Source: Pseudomonas cerasi (GTDB lineage: Bacteria > Pseudomonadota > Gammaproteobacteria > Pseudomonadales > Pseudomonadaceae). Taken from it: DNA of 64,000 nt. Shown here piece by piece: positions 45,303 to 53,489 of this stretch. The notes under the pieces were generated by a model. It searched no databases, was not told the DNA's origin, and saw nothing but the letters and a program-made list of their open reading frames with translations. The DNA is taken from positions 1,919,001 through 1,983,000 of the forward strand of contig NZ_LT222319.1 in assembly GCF_900074915.1 (NCBI RefSeq), given 5' to 3'. The translations under genes were made by a program, and so were the position numbers. How positions within the stretch are numbered: the first letter of the stretch is position 1; each line of letters begins with the position of its first letter.

Positions 45303-46178
45303 TCATGTTTGCGTACTGTTGCTCGCCAGTTTTGCAAAAGCGTTGGCGGCGGCGCTCTGGTAGCCGTTTTTACGCCGCAGCAGCGCAACCGTCCGCCCGG
45401 GCAAGGCAGGGATCGTCTGAACTTCGCACAACCCAGGCTGCTCGCGAACGATGGCATCGGGAAGAATGGTCGCCATGCGGCCCTGGGCAACGACCTTGAG
45501 CAGAATGGCAATCGAGTTCGCCTCGAGGCCGACCGTCGGCTTGAAGTTCTGAGTATGGCACCAGGCATCCAGCAATTGGCGAGTGGCGAATCCGGGGGCG
45601 AGCAAGGCAAAGCGAAGCGTTTGCAGGTCCTCAAGTGTCAGCACGGTCTGTTTTTCGGGGGCAGACTTGGCCATGACCAGGCACAGTTGTTCATCGAACA
45701 GAGGCTGGCTGTCTATCTCGACAGCATGACTGCCAGCAAAACCGATTGCCAGATCGAGCGAGTCACTGATCAATGCTTCGGTGATCCGCTCCAGAGGCAG
45801 CTCCGTGAGGATGATTGCCACGTCGGGATACAGCGCGCTGAAGCGGTCGATCAGCGGCGCTATCAGGTATTCACTGAAGGTGGGCGTGACGCCGAGGCGC
45901 AAGTGTCCGCGTGACAGGTCGCTGACATCGTTGAGCGCACGCTTCCCGGCCTCCAGCTCAAGCAGGCAGCGACGCGCGTGGTCCAGATACACGCGGCCGG
46001 CATCGGTCGGCACGACGCTGCGGCGGGTGCGGTCGAACAGTTGCACACCCAGGCTGCTTTCCAGCTGCCTGATCTGTTGCGACAACGCCGGTTGCGAGAC
46101 ATGCAGGGCCTCGGCCGCCCGGGTGAAATTGCCATGGTCGGCGACTGCCAGCAAATAACGTATATGGCGTAACAGCAT
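45303..46178 (-). CDS. cynR: LysR-family regulator of cyanase
   Basis: The 291-residue LysR protein has an N-terminal HTH (FTRAAEALHVSQPALSQQI) and the usual two-lobe effector domain. It is divergent from the cyanase gene, matching CynR, which activates cynS in response to cyanate. The ATG at 46178 (MLLRHIRYLLAVADHG) is preferred over the codon at 46214, as it begins the HTH domain at the normal place. Interlocking LysR-type dyads lie in the intergenic region. Confidence 0.88.
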   Translation of the reverse strand: MLLRHIRYLLAVADHGNFTRAAEALHVSQPALSQQIRQLESSLGVQLFDRTRRSVVPTDAGRVYLDHARRCLLELEAGKRALNDVSDLSRGHLRLGVTPTFSEYLIAPLIDRFSALYPDVAIILTELPLERITEALISDSLDLAIGFAGSHAVEIDSQPLFDEQLCLVMAKSAPEKQTVLTLEDLQTLRFALLAPGFATRQLLDAWCHTQNFKPTVGLEANSIAILLKVVAQGRMATILPDAIVREQPGLCEVQTIPALPGRTVALLRRKNGYQSAAANAFAKLASNSTQT

Positions 46179-46181
46179 GGC

Positions 46182-46240
46182 ATCACCATAAGGCAGGATT
46201 ATGGCGATGATCATAAATCAGTCTTGGATCTTATGGTGAT
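46182..46240. promoter_or_regulatory. Interlocking LysR-type dyads between cynR and cynS
   Basis: Four copies of a CATAA/TTATG element: CCATAA-N7-TTATGG (46186-46204, T-N11-A geometry), CATAA-N14-TTATG (46212-46235), and long outer arms ATCACCATAAG (46182-46192) and CTTATGGTGAT (46230-46240). Likely CynR binding sites acting on both genes. Confidence 0.7.
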
Positions 46241-46287
46241 AGTTGCCGATGCTGTGATTGACGTGAATTCATTCCGGAGGGTTACCT

Positions 46288-46755
46288 ATGCCGCACAGCA
46301 ACATTTTCAGAGCGCCGCGCCAGCATCTGACTGAACGTGTGCTGCAGGCCAAGACCGCAAAGAACCTGACGTGGGCAGGGCTTGCAGAAGGTACGGGGTT
46401 GAGCGTGGTGTATGTCACGGCTGCATTGCTCGGTCAGCACCCATTGCCGGAAGCGGTGGCCGAGGTAGTCGCCGAGCGTCTCGGGCTGGACAGGGACGCG
46501 GTCGCCGAACTGCAAACCATCCCGCTGCGCGGCAATGTCGAAGACGTCTCCAGTGACCCGACGATCTATCGCTTCCACGAAATGGTTCAGGTCTACGGCA
46601 CAACGCTGAAGGCATTGGTGCATGAGCAGTTCGGCGACGGCATCATCAGCGCAATCAACTTCAAGCTCGACATCAAGAAAGTCGAAGATCCGGAAGGGGG
46701 CGAGCGAGCCGTGATCACCCTTGATGGAAAATTTCTGCCCTATAAACCGTTCTGA
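46288..46755 (+). CDS. cynS: Cyanate hydratase (cyanase)
   Basis: The 155-residue protein is a complete cyanase. The catalytic residues are visible: Arg95 and Glu98 in YRFHEMVQ and Ser121 in IISAINF (E. coli Arg96, Glu99, Ser122). N-terminal helix-turn-helix-like fold and C-terminal [11 protein letters not shown] are typical. It turns cyanate plus bicarbonate into ammonia and CO2. It is divergent from cynR and precedes a DUF1348 gene by 10 bp. Confidence 0.97.
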   Translation: MPHSNIFRAPRQHLTERVLQAKTAKNLTWAGLAEGTGLSVVYVTAALLGQHPLPEAVAEVVAERLGLDRDAVAELQTIPLRGNVEDVSSDPTIYRFHEMVQVYGTTLKALVHEQFGDGIISAINFKLDIKKVEDPEGGERAVITLDGKFLPYKPF

Positions 46756-46765
46756 GGACGCTGGT

Positions 46766-47239
46766 ATGAGTGATAAAGGAAGACCGCCATTTCCACCCTT
46801 TACCTTGGAGACGGCTGTCCAGAAAGTCCGTGGCGCCGAGGATGGCTGGAATTCGCGCGATGCGGCGAAAGTTGCGCTGGCCTACACCGAAGACACCTAC
46901 TGGCGTAACCGCAGTGAGTTCATCAATGGTCGCGCAGAGGCTCAGGCCTTTCTGGAACGCAAGTGGCGCAAGGAACTGGACTACCGGCTGATCAAGGAGC
47001 TCTGGGCATTCACGGATAACCGCATAGCCGTGCGCTATGCCTATGAATGGCATGACGACTCCGGCAACTGGTTCCGTTCGTATGGCAACGAAAACTGGGA
47101 GTTCGCTGCAAACGGCCTCATGCAGCGGCGCTTTGCCTGCATCAACGATTTGCCGATCGCCGAGTCCGAGCGCAAATACCATTGGCCATTGGGGCGCCGA
47201 CCGGATGATCACCCGGGTTTGAGTGAGCTGGGTCTCTGA
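46766..47239 (+). CDS. DUF1348 (SnoaL/NTF2-like) protein
   Basis: The 157-residue protein of the DUF1348 group in the NTF2/SnoaL fold: [59 protein letters not shown], noted in parts. No catalytic function is established. The ATG at 46766 is 10 bp after cynS, so it is co-transcribed. A hairpin follows at 47250-47282. It may be a small-molecule-binding helper to cyanate metabolism or unrelated. Confidence 0.85.
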   Translation: MSDKGRPPFPPFTLETAVQKVRGAEDGWNSRDAAKVALAYTEDTYWRNRSEFINGRAEAQAFLERKWRKELDYRLIKELWAFTDNRIAVRYAYEWHDDSGNWFRSYGNENWEFAANGLMQRRFACINDLPIAESERKYHWPLGRRPDDHPGLSELGL

Positions 47240-47729
47240 TTGAAAGCGTTGTCCGGGCGGAAATGATCGAAAACCGCCCGGACTTTCGTTCGGTGGAGGG
47301 TGCGTCGGTAGCTGATGCACTGTCGCCAAATAAGCTTTGATCTCTAGCCATGCCTGCGAAAGGATTCTCTCTACCGCCGTTCACGAATTGAGTTGCTTTT
47401 TTCGCGCGTGCCAGCAGTTCGGGATCAGTCGTGTCAGGCACCTCGGCATCATTTTTAGCCTTGTTGACGTCGTAGCTTCGGCCAATGATCTGGTCAAGCT
47501 GCTCAGCTGCCTTCGCCCCCAGTGCATCATGATCAAGGCTCGCATCTCTTGACGCCGCACGCGTCGCGCTTTCGCTGAGTTGCACAGAAAGAGAAGAAAG
47601 TTTGCCTGAGTCCTGCGCTTTGTTTGAGGTGGCAGAAGGGGCACGGGGGGTGGGTGAGGTGGCGGGGGGCGCCACGGCTTTCGCGGTGTTAATGACCGGG
47701 TTGTTGTGAGTGCCTATTGAGTCGACCAA
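47142..47729 (-). CDS. Hypothetical protein, possibly 3'-truncated remnant
   Basis: From a TTG at 47729 (AAAGGAGC 7 nt upstream) a 195-codon frame runs antisense into the 3' end of the DUF1348 gene. The N-terminal 130 residues look genuine: Pro/Ala/Ser-rich start, then [16 protein letters not shown] and [19 protein letters not shown]. From memory, longer Pseudomonas proteins share such a segment and then continue for another 100 or so residues that are not found here; instead the frame crosses a terminator hairpin and ends in Arg-rich sequence. It may be a truncated gene at the edge of the cyn insertion. Function is unknown. Confidence 0.5.
   Translation of the reverse strand: MVDSIGTHNNPVINTAKAVAPPATSPTPRAPSATSNKAQDSGKLSSLSVQLSESATRAASRDASLDHDALGAKAAEQLDQIIGRSYDVNKAKNDAEVPDTTDPELLARAKKATQFVNGGRENPFAGMARDQSLFGDSASATDAPSTERKSGRFSIISARTTLSIRDPAHSNPGDHPVGAPMANGICARTRRSANR
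47250..47282 (+). terminator. Hairpin after the cynS-DUF1348 unit
   Basis: GTCCGGGCGG / CCGCCCGGAC, a perfect 10-bp stem, loop about 12 nt, followed by TTTCGTTCGG. It starts 11 bp after the DUF1348 stop. Confidence 0.75.
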
Positions 47730-47955
47730 GATGAAGCTCCTTTCCAATTCCCAATCCTTGTGCGCTTGAGTGTATCGGTCATCACCACAATCCTGTAGTG
47801 CAGATACGAGATTCGCCAACGCTGCCCCCATACTGGCAAAAAAACGGCACCCACCTTGCCGCTTTGACCCTCCACAGCGGAAATGCCTTGCCGCTTTTCT
47901 GGCATTGCCGCCTCGCCGCCGCCTGTGGGCCCTGCAAACATTGGCTTTTACAACA

Positions 47956-47971
47956 TGGCACGCTGATTGCT
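47956..47971 (+). promoter_or_regulatory. Sigma54 promoter of flgBCDE
   Basis: TGGCACGCTGATTGCT is a full match to the -24/-12 consensus (TGGCACG-N4-TTGCW). Transcription would start near 47982, 36 bp before flgB, as expected for the FleQ/RpoN-dependent hook-basal-body class. Confidence 0.95.
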
Positions 47972-48017
47972 TTGTCAGTAACAACAGAATCAGGTCAACC
48001 GGCAAAGGTTTCCCGAA

Positions 48018-48425
48018 ATGAGCATCAGCTTCGATAAAGCGCTAGGCATACATGAAAAGGCTCTGAACTTCCGGGCTCAGCGTGCAGAGGTGTTGGCCAA
48101 CAACATCTCCAACGCCGATACCCCGAACTTCAAGGCTCGCGATCTGGACTTCTCGTCGGTGCTGGCTGCCGAAAACGACAAGGTGCAGAACGGTCACTTC
48201 GCGCTGAACAAGACCAACAGCCGTCATATCGAAGCCGAGGGCATGGGCAATGACGACGGTACGCTGATGTATCGCACGCCGTCGCAGCCTTCGCTGGACC
48301 AGAACACCGTTGATTCCCAGGTCGAGCAGGCCAGCTACACCGAGAACGCCATGGGCTTCCAGGCCAGCTTCACATTGCTCAACAGCAAGTTCAAGGGGCT
48401 GGTTGCAGCCCTTCGCGGAGAATAA
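48018..48425 (+). CDS. flgB: Flagellar proximal rod protein FlgB
   Basis: The 135-residue rod protein starts with the family sequence FDKALGIHEKALNFRAQRAEVLANNISNADTPNFKARD (noted here in shortened form: NNISNADTPNFKARD), the flagellar rod motif. It is the first gene of flgBCDE, under the sigma54 promoter at 47956. The spacing to flgC is 3 bp, so translation is coupled. Confidence 0.96.
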   Translation: MSISFDKALGIHEKALNFRAQRAEVLANNISNADTPNFKARDLDFSSVLAAENDKVQNGHFALNKTNSRHIEAEGMGNDDGTLMYRTPSQPSLDQNTVDSQVEQASYTENAMGFQASFTLLNSKFKGLVAALRGE

Positions 48426-48428
48426 TTC

Positions 48429-48869
48429 ATGTCACTAGCCAATGTGTTCAACATTGCCGGTAGCGCCATGAGTGCCCAGACCACGCGTCTGAACACCACG
48501 GCCAGTAACATCGCCAACGCCGAGACCGTGTCTTCGAGCATGGACCAGACCTACCGCGCCCGTCATCCGGTGTTCGCCACCGTGATGCAGGGTCAGCAGT
48601 CCACAGGTGGTTCGCTGTTCCAGGACCAGGGCGAAGCCGGGCAGGGCGTTCAGGTCAACGGCATCATCGAAGACAGCTCGAACCTGGAAGCACGTTACGA
48701 GCCCAATCATCCTTCCGCTGACAAGGACGGGTATGTCTATTACCCCAACGTCAATGTCGTGGAAGAAATGGCCGACATGATTTCTGCCAGCCGGTCTTTC
48801 CAGACCAACGCAGAAATCATGAACACCGCTAAATCCATGATGCAGAAGGTTCTGACCCTCGGTCAGTGA
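48429..48869 (+). CDS. flgC: Flagellar proximal rod protein FlgC
   Basis: The 146-residue rod protein has the N-terminal axial motif TTASNIANAET and C-terminal NVNVVEEMADMISASRS. It forms the proximal rod with FlgB and FlgF. It begins 3 bp after flgB and is followed by flgD after 15 bp. Confidence 0.96.
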   Translation: MSLANVFNIAGSAMSAQTTRLNTTASNIANAETVSSSMDQTYRARHPVFATVMQGQQSTGGSLFQDQGEAGQGVQVNGIIEDSSNLEARYEPNHPSADKDGYVYYPNVNVVEEMADMISASRSFQTNAEIMNTAKSMMQKVLTLGQ

Positions 48870-48884
48870 TAGAAGGCGAAAGTT

Positions 48885-49574
48885 ATGGCCGTTGATAACA
48901 CCTCAGCAACCAGCGTTTCATCGACATTCCTGAATACGCTGCAGAACCCGACGCCGACCAAGACGGACTCTACCGGCACGCTGGGCAAGGATTCGTTTCT
49001 GCAACTGCTGGTCACGCAGATGAAGAACCAGAATCCTCTGGACCCGCAGGACAACACGCAGTTCGTGGCGCAACTGGCGCAGTTCAGCAGCCTTGAAAGC
49101 ATGCAGAACCTGACGTCGACGGTGGATACGATCGCCAGCAGCTACAAGTCGTCGCAGGCCTTGCAGGCCTCGTCACTGGTCGGTCGCTCGGTGATCATTG
49201 ATGCGAGCAGTACTTCGGTCGATACCACCAAAGGCCTGACCGGTTCGATCGTGGTGCCGGGCGAAAGCTCGCTAACGACCGTCAAGGTGTACGACGCGCA
49301 ATCGAATCTGGTCGACAGTGTTGACCTGGGCACGCAAAAAGCCGGTACCACCAGCTTTGCCTGGGACGGTACGGATTCAAGCGGTACCCAGCTGCCATCG
49401 GGCACTTACAGCTTCAAGGCTGAAGGCTCGGTGGAAGGCAAGAACACGCAGTTTTCAACTTACCTGCCCGCCACGGTCAACAGTGTCACGCTGGGTGTCA
49501 ATGGCGCAGAAACAACGCTTAACCTGGCCAGCGGCAGTGTCGCCCTGTCCAAAGTTCAAACTATCGGATTGTAG
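48885..49574 (+). CDS. flgD: Hook capping / hook assembly scaffold FlgD
   Basis: The 229-residue protein has the N-terminal export/cap segment (LGKDSFLQLLVTQMKNQNPLD) shortened here as FLQLLVTQMKNQNP, and C-terminal FlgD Ig-like/Tudor region (GTQLPSGTYSFKAEG). FlgD caps the growing hook and directs FlgE polymerisation. It is in its expected place before flgE. Confidence 0.95.
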   Translation: MAVDNTSATSVSSTFLNTLQNPTPTKTDSTGTLGKDSFLQLLVTQMKNQNPLDPQDNTQFVAQLAQFSSLESMQNLTSTVDTIASSYKSSQALQASSLVGRSVIIDASSTSVDTTKGLTGSIVVPGESSLTTVKVYDAQSNLVDSVDLGTQKAGTTSFAWDGTDSSGTQLPSGTYSFKAEGSVEGKNTQFSTYLPATVNSVTLGVNGAETTLNLASGSVALSKVQTIGL

Positions 49575-49599
49575 AGCCGCTACGGCGCAGGAGTGAAAC

Positions 49600-50928
49600 A
49601 TGTCTTTCAATATCGGCCTTAGTGGGCTCTATGCTGCAAACAAAAGTCTCGACGTTACCGGCAACAACATTGCCAACGTCGCGACAACCGGTTTCAAATC
49701 GTCACGTGCCGAGTTCGCTGATCAATATGCTCAGTCGATTCGCGGTACTTCCGGCAATACCAGCGTCGGCAGTGGCGTGACTACCGCTGCGGTTTCCCAG
49801 CAGTTCTCCCAGGGCAGTCTGACCACCGGAACAGCCAACAGTCTGGACCTTGCCATCAATGGCGACGGGTTCTTCATGCTCAGCAATAACGGTGAGAAGC
49901 TGTATACCCGTGCCGGTGCATTCCACACCGACAAGGAAGGCTATGTCGTCAACAGCAGCAACATGAAGCTGCAGGGTTACAACGTTGACGCCAATGGCTC
50001 AGTGGTGACTGGCGCGCTCAGCGATCTGCGTGTGAACACGTCCAACCTGGAGCCCAAGGCGACGACCACAATCACCAACTCCGCCAACCTGAACTCGACA
50101 ACCGCGCTGCCGACCGTTTCGACGTTCGATGCCACCGACACCAATAGCTACAACGTCAAGTACAGCACCCCGACTTACGACACTCAGGGTAATGCGCATA
50201 CCCTGGATCAGTATTTCGTCAAGACCGGCACCAATACCTGGTCGATGTATTCCCTGATGGACGGGCGCAGCATTTCCGATCCGACGTCCACCACGCCGGA
50301 CAAGAATAACCTGACATTCGACTCCTCGGGCAATCTGGTGACCACTGCCGGCGGCTCTGTTCCTACCGACAGCGCCAACATCAAGTTCAATGCTGACGGT
50401 ACATTCGCCGTGACCAACTGGGTGCCTGGCGTGCAGGTCGGTACTGGCACGACAGCTACCTGGGCAGCCAACGGTGCGACGGGCGCTGCTTCGATCAAGC
50501 TGGACATGTCGAGCACTACCCAGACCGCTTCGGTATCCGGTCTGCTCAAACAGGATCAGAATGGCTACGCCACTGGCCAGCTGAGCGGCATGAACGTTGA
50601 CTCGAGCGGCAACCTGTTCGCCACTTATACCAACGGCAAGTCGCAGGTGATCGGTCAGACTTCGCTGACCAGCTTCGCCAACGTGCAGGGTCTGGCGCAG
50701 GCCGGCGGCACCAACTGGCGTGAAACGTTCGCTTCCGGTGTACCGGTGAGCGGCGCACCACAGTCGGGTACGCTGGGTTACATCACCGGTCAGGCGCTGG
50801 AAGAGTCCAACGTCGACCTGACCATGGAACTGGTTAACCTGATCAAGGCGCAGAGCAACTATCAGGCTAACGCCAAGACCATTTCCACCCAAAGCACCAT
50901 CATGCAGACCACTATTCAGATGACGTAA
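49600..50928 (+). CDS. flgE: Flagellar hook protein FlgE
   Basis: The 442-residue hook protein has the N-terminal axial motif (GNNIANVATTGFKSSRAEF), a FlgE D2 domain in the middle (about 170-290), and a C-terminal axial helix (LVNLIKAQSNYQANAKTIS). It is intact, the last gene of flgBCDE, and is followed by a terminator at 50956-50980. A second, frameshifted flgE-like gene lies 197 bp downstream. Confidence 0.95.
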   Translation: MSFNIGLSGLYAANKSLDVTGNNIANVATTGFKSSRAEFADQYAQSIRGTSGNTSVGSGVTTAAVSQQFSQGSLTTGTANSLDLAINGDGFFMLSNNGEKLYTRAGAFHTDKEGYVVNSSNMKLQGYNVDANGSVVTGALSDLRVNTSNLEPKATTTITNSANLNSTTALPTVSTFDATDTNSYNVKYSTPTYDTQGNAHTLDQYFVKTGTNTWSMYSLMDGRSISDPTSTTPDKNNLTFDSSGNLVTTAGGSVPTDSANIKFNADGTFAVTNWVPGVQVGTGTTATWAANGATGAASIKLDMSSTTQTASVSGLLKQDQNGYATGQLSGMNVDSSGNLFATYTNGKSQVIGQTSLTSFANVQGLAQAGGTNWRETFASGVPVSGAPQSGTLGYITGQALEESNVDLTMELVNLIKAQSNYQANAKTISTQSTIMQTTIQMT

Positions 50929-50955
50929 TACGCGTTGTTTGATACGTGTTGAAAG

Positions 50956-50980
50956 AGCCCCTGTAAAAAGGGGCTTTTTT
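50956..50980 (+). terminator. Rho-independent terminator of flgBCDE
   Basis: AGCCCC / GGGGCT stem with an 8-nt A-rich loop and a run of six T, 27 bp after the flgE stop. Confidence 0.9.
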
Positions 50981-51289
50981 ATGGGTGTCTGCAAAGTATT
51001 TTGTCATGTCTTTTTTAGTGCTGAAAGTTACGGATTACTCCCTCAGCCTACTTGGAAACTTCCTACGCACGATGGTGTGAGAATAAAACTCCTCTATGAA
51101 TTGCCTTTATGGCAAGGGAGTTCTCATGTCATTCAATACAGCGATCAGCGGTATTCAGGCTGCCAATAAACGACTGGAAGTAGCGGGTAATAATATTGCC
51201 AACGTCGGCACCCTGGGGTTCAAGTCGTCTCGTGCGCAGTTTTCTGCTTTATATGCGTCCGCACAGTTGGGGCCGGGCAGCACGCTGTC

Positions 51290-51293
51290 GGGG
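51290..51293 (+). other. Frameshift site (G run) in the second flgE
   Basis: A run of four G where five are needed to keep the hook-protein frame; both flanks match FlgE in their own frames. Confidence 0.8.
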
Positions 51294-51448
51294 ATGGCGT
51301 ACGACTTGCTTCGGTGCAGCAGAATTTCAATCAGGGTGAAACCGTGATCAGTTCCGGCAATGCGTTGGATATGCGTATTCAAGGCAACGGTTTTTTTGTG
51401 GTCAGTGATCAGGGTTCACTGGCCTATACCCGGGCCGGCGCCTTTCTG

Positions 51449-51736
51449 AAGGATGCTGCCAACTTTGTCGTCGACAGCGATGGTGGGCGTTTGCAGGGTT
51501 ATGCTGCAAACGACAAGGGCGAGATTGCCAGTGGTATCCGCGCGGACTTGCAGATGAATACGTCCAATGTCGGTGCTCGGGCCACGACCCGGAAGGATGC
51601 TGCCAACTTTGTCGTCGACAGCGATGGTGGGCGTTTGCAGGGTTATGCTGCAAACGACAAGGGCGAGATTGCCAGTGGTATCCGCGCGGACTTGCAGATC
51701 GATACGTCCAATGTCGGTGCTCGGGCCACGACCCGG
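51449..51736 (+). repeat. 144-bp tandem duplication in the second flgE
   Basis: Two adjacent copies, 51449-51592 and 51593-51736, identical except for two bases (ATGAAT versus ATCGAT near the end, changing Met-Asn to Ile-Asp). The unit is 48 codons, so the duplication keeps the reading frame. It encodes the FVVDSDGGRLQGYAANDKGE segment, which occurs once in normal FlgE. Confidence 0.95.
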
Positions 51737-53014
51737 GTGGCCGAAACCATCAATCTGGATGCCTCGCTGCCGTCACTCGCCCGCTTGCCGACCTTTGACC
51801 CGGACAACCCCGCGACCTATACACGGGTTGCCACCCGGACCATCCAGGATGTGGGGATCACTCCGGTGCCCGCAGCCGACCATGAACTCAAGCAGTATTT
51901 CGTCAAGACCGAGGCTGATCAGTGGTCGATGTATGTACTGGTGGACGGGCGCAACCCGGTGGATCCCGACAGCGTAGCGCCGTTGCAGGTAAGCCTTGAG
52001 CTGAAGCCTGACGGTTCCCTGTCGTACAGTGGCAATGATCAGCATCTGCGCAAGCTTTCGGACACCGAGTTTGCCTTGCAGGGTTGGGTGCCTGCCGCGC
52101 AGATCAATGGCGCCTGGGCGGCAAATGGCTCCCTGAACGGCGGGGCTGTTTCGTTGCCGTTGAGCGACGCCGGGGCCAGTCTGCTCGACCCGGGCGATAC
52201 GGTCATGCATCGGCCGGTTCCGCACTTCAACCCCGCAGATCTGAACACCTACAGCAGGATGTTCGGTAACCAGATCTTTGACAGTCAGGGCAACACCCAT
52301 GAGCTGAAACAATATTTCGTGAAGGACGGCACCAACAGCTGGCGCCTGCACGTACTGATCGACGATCGAAACCCGCAGAACTCCGGGTCCACCACGCCGC
52401 TGACGGCAAACATCGTCTTCGATTCCCATGGCGCCGTCGCGTCGTTGACCGGCAGTCCGGGCCTGAGCAGCAATGGCGATCAGCTGAAGCTCACGGGCTG
52501 GTCGCCTGTGATGGCGGTTGATCCTGGCACCGGTCGCGAGCGCTGGATATCCAATGGGGCGGCTGGCAGCGCTGACGGCATCACCATCGACTTCACCCAT
52601 CTGCTTCAGCACAACGCTGCCAGTTCGCGCTCCGCCGCATACGTGGATGGCCATTCGGCAGGAGAATTGAAAAGCCTCGACGTTGGCCGGGACGGCATTC
52701 TGCGTGCCGGGTTTACCAATGGCATGACTAAAGATATCGGTCAGGTGATGCTCGCCAGTTTCGCCAATCCGCATGGCTTGCAGCCGCGTAGCGATACACG
52801 CTGGACCGCCACTGCCGATTCCGGAGTGGCTGAATATGATGTGCCGGGCGTCGGTACGCTGGGCAGCATCGTCAGTGGCGCGCTGGAAGGTTCGAACGTC
52901 GTGCTGGCCGATGAGCTGATTGCGCTGATCCAGGCCCAGACGGCCTATCAAGCCAACTCCAAGGCGATATCCACCGAAGTGACGCTGATGCAGACGCTGA
53001 TCCAGTCGACCTGA

Positions 53015-53206
53015 TCAGATCGAGCAGTCGGCTTTGATGAAGTGGCCTTTCAAGCGTTTCCAGCCTGGGCCCGGGCTGGCCTGGGCGCAGACGATCCGGC
53101 TGTCGCCCTGCCATTTGTAATAGTGGGCGGGAGCGGCCTGAGAGAGCAGGGCAAAGGTCATCAGGCTCGCGCTCGCGATACCGATGATGCACGCACGAAA
53201 AGGCAT
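53015..53206 (-). CDS. Small secreted protein of unknown function
   Basis: The 63-residue protein has a signal peptide (IIGIASASLMTFALLSQAA) and a mature part of about 37 residues with two cysteines (RIVCAQASPG and KADCSI). It ends next to the convergent second flgE, the two stops being adjacent. Similar tiny periplasmic proteins with a K-W...C-A-Q-x-S-P-G pattern occur in pseudomonads (from memory). No function is known. The ORF is short, so the call is moderate. Confidence 0.6.
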   Translation of the reverse strand: MPFRACIIGIASASLMTFALLSQAAPAHYYKWQGDSRIVCAQASPGPGWKRLKGHFIKADCSI

Positions 53207-53418
53207 GACGGTTCCCGGTCACGGTTGCGGTGTCGGCAAGATTATCACTGTCGATCCGGTTCTCGGCGCAGTTCGATGAAGTTTTTTTGGCGGTGTTTCC
53301 TGTCTGGCAAGCGGCAGGCGGCAGTCCACCGCCGCTATTGGTTGGCGCTCTTTCCTCAAGCCATAGGCGATCGCCAGTTTTTACTGGCTAATCAGGCATT
53401 TGTATCGAGCCTGACAAG

Positions 53419-53436
53419 TTGGTTCAAAAATTGCTT
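53419..53436 (+). promoter_or_regulatory. Sigma54 promoter of flgFGHIJKL
   Basis: TTGGTTCAAAAATTGCTT: GG and GC are ten bases apart as required, with TTGCTT a perfect -12 element and a weaker -24. It lies 55-70 bp before flgF. Confidence 0.8.
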
Positions 53437-53489
53437 TAACCCTTTCAGAACAGCTACAGGCGGCAAGCGTCTGTCGGAGGAGGAAGACT

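Larger units (their letters stand above)
51126..53014 (+). pseudogene. Second flgE-like hook gene, frameshifted
   Basis: A flgE paralogue starts at ATG 51126 (AAGGGAG 5 nt upstream) with NNIANVGTLGFKSSRAQF. Near 51290-51293 the frame is lost: five G are expected but only four are present (TCG GGG ATG instead of TCG GGG GAT GGC). The rest continues in the other frame to 53014 with a hook D2-type middle and C-terminal ALIQAQTAYQANSKAIS. As read, the first frame ends at 51347. Restoring one G gives about 630 residues, longer than flgE because of extra middle sequence, including a 48-codon in-frame tandem duplication. It has its own upstream region after the flgE terminator. It is either a true pseudogene, a slippage-prone switch, or a sequencing error in a G run. 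Confidence 0.87.

Noticed and set aside
47336..47552. 71-codon plus-strand ORF between the DUF1348 gene and flgB
   Set aside because: It is antisense to the better-supported minus-strand frame with a good ribosome-binding site and shows no features of its own.
51449..51736. Direct repeats considered as a CRISPR-like array
   Set aside because: Only two adjacent 144-bp copies without spacers, inside a coding sequence; a tandem duplication.
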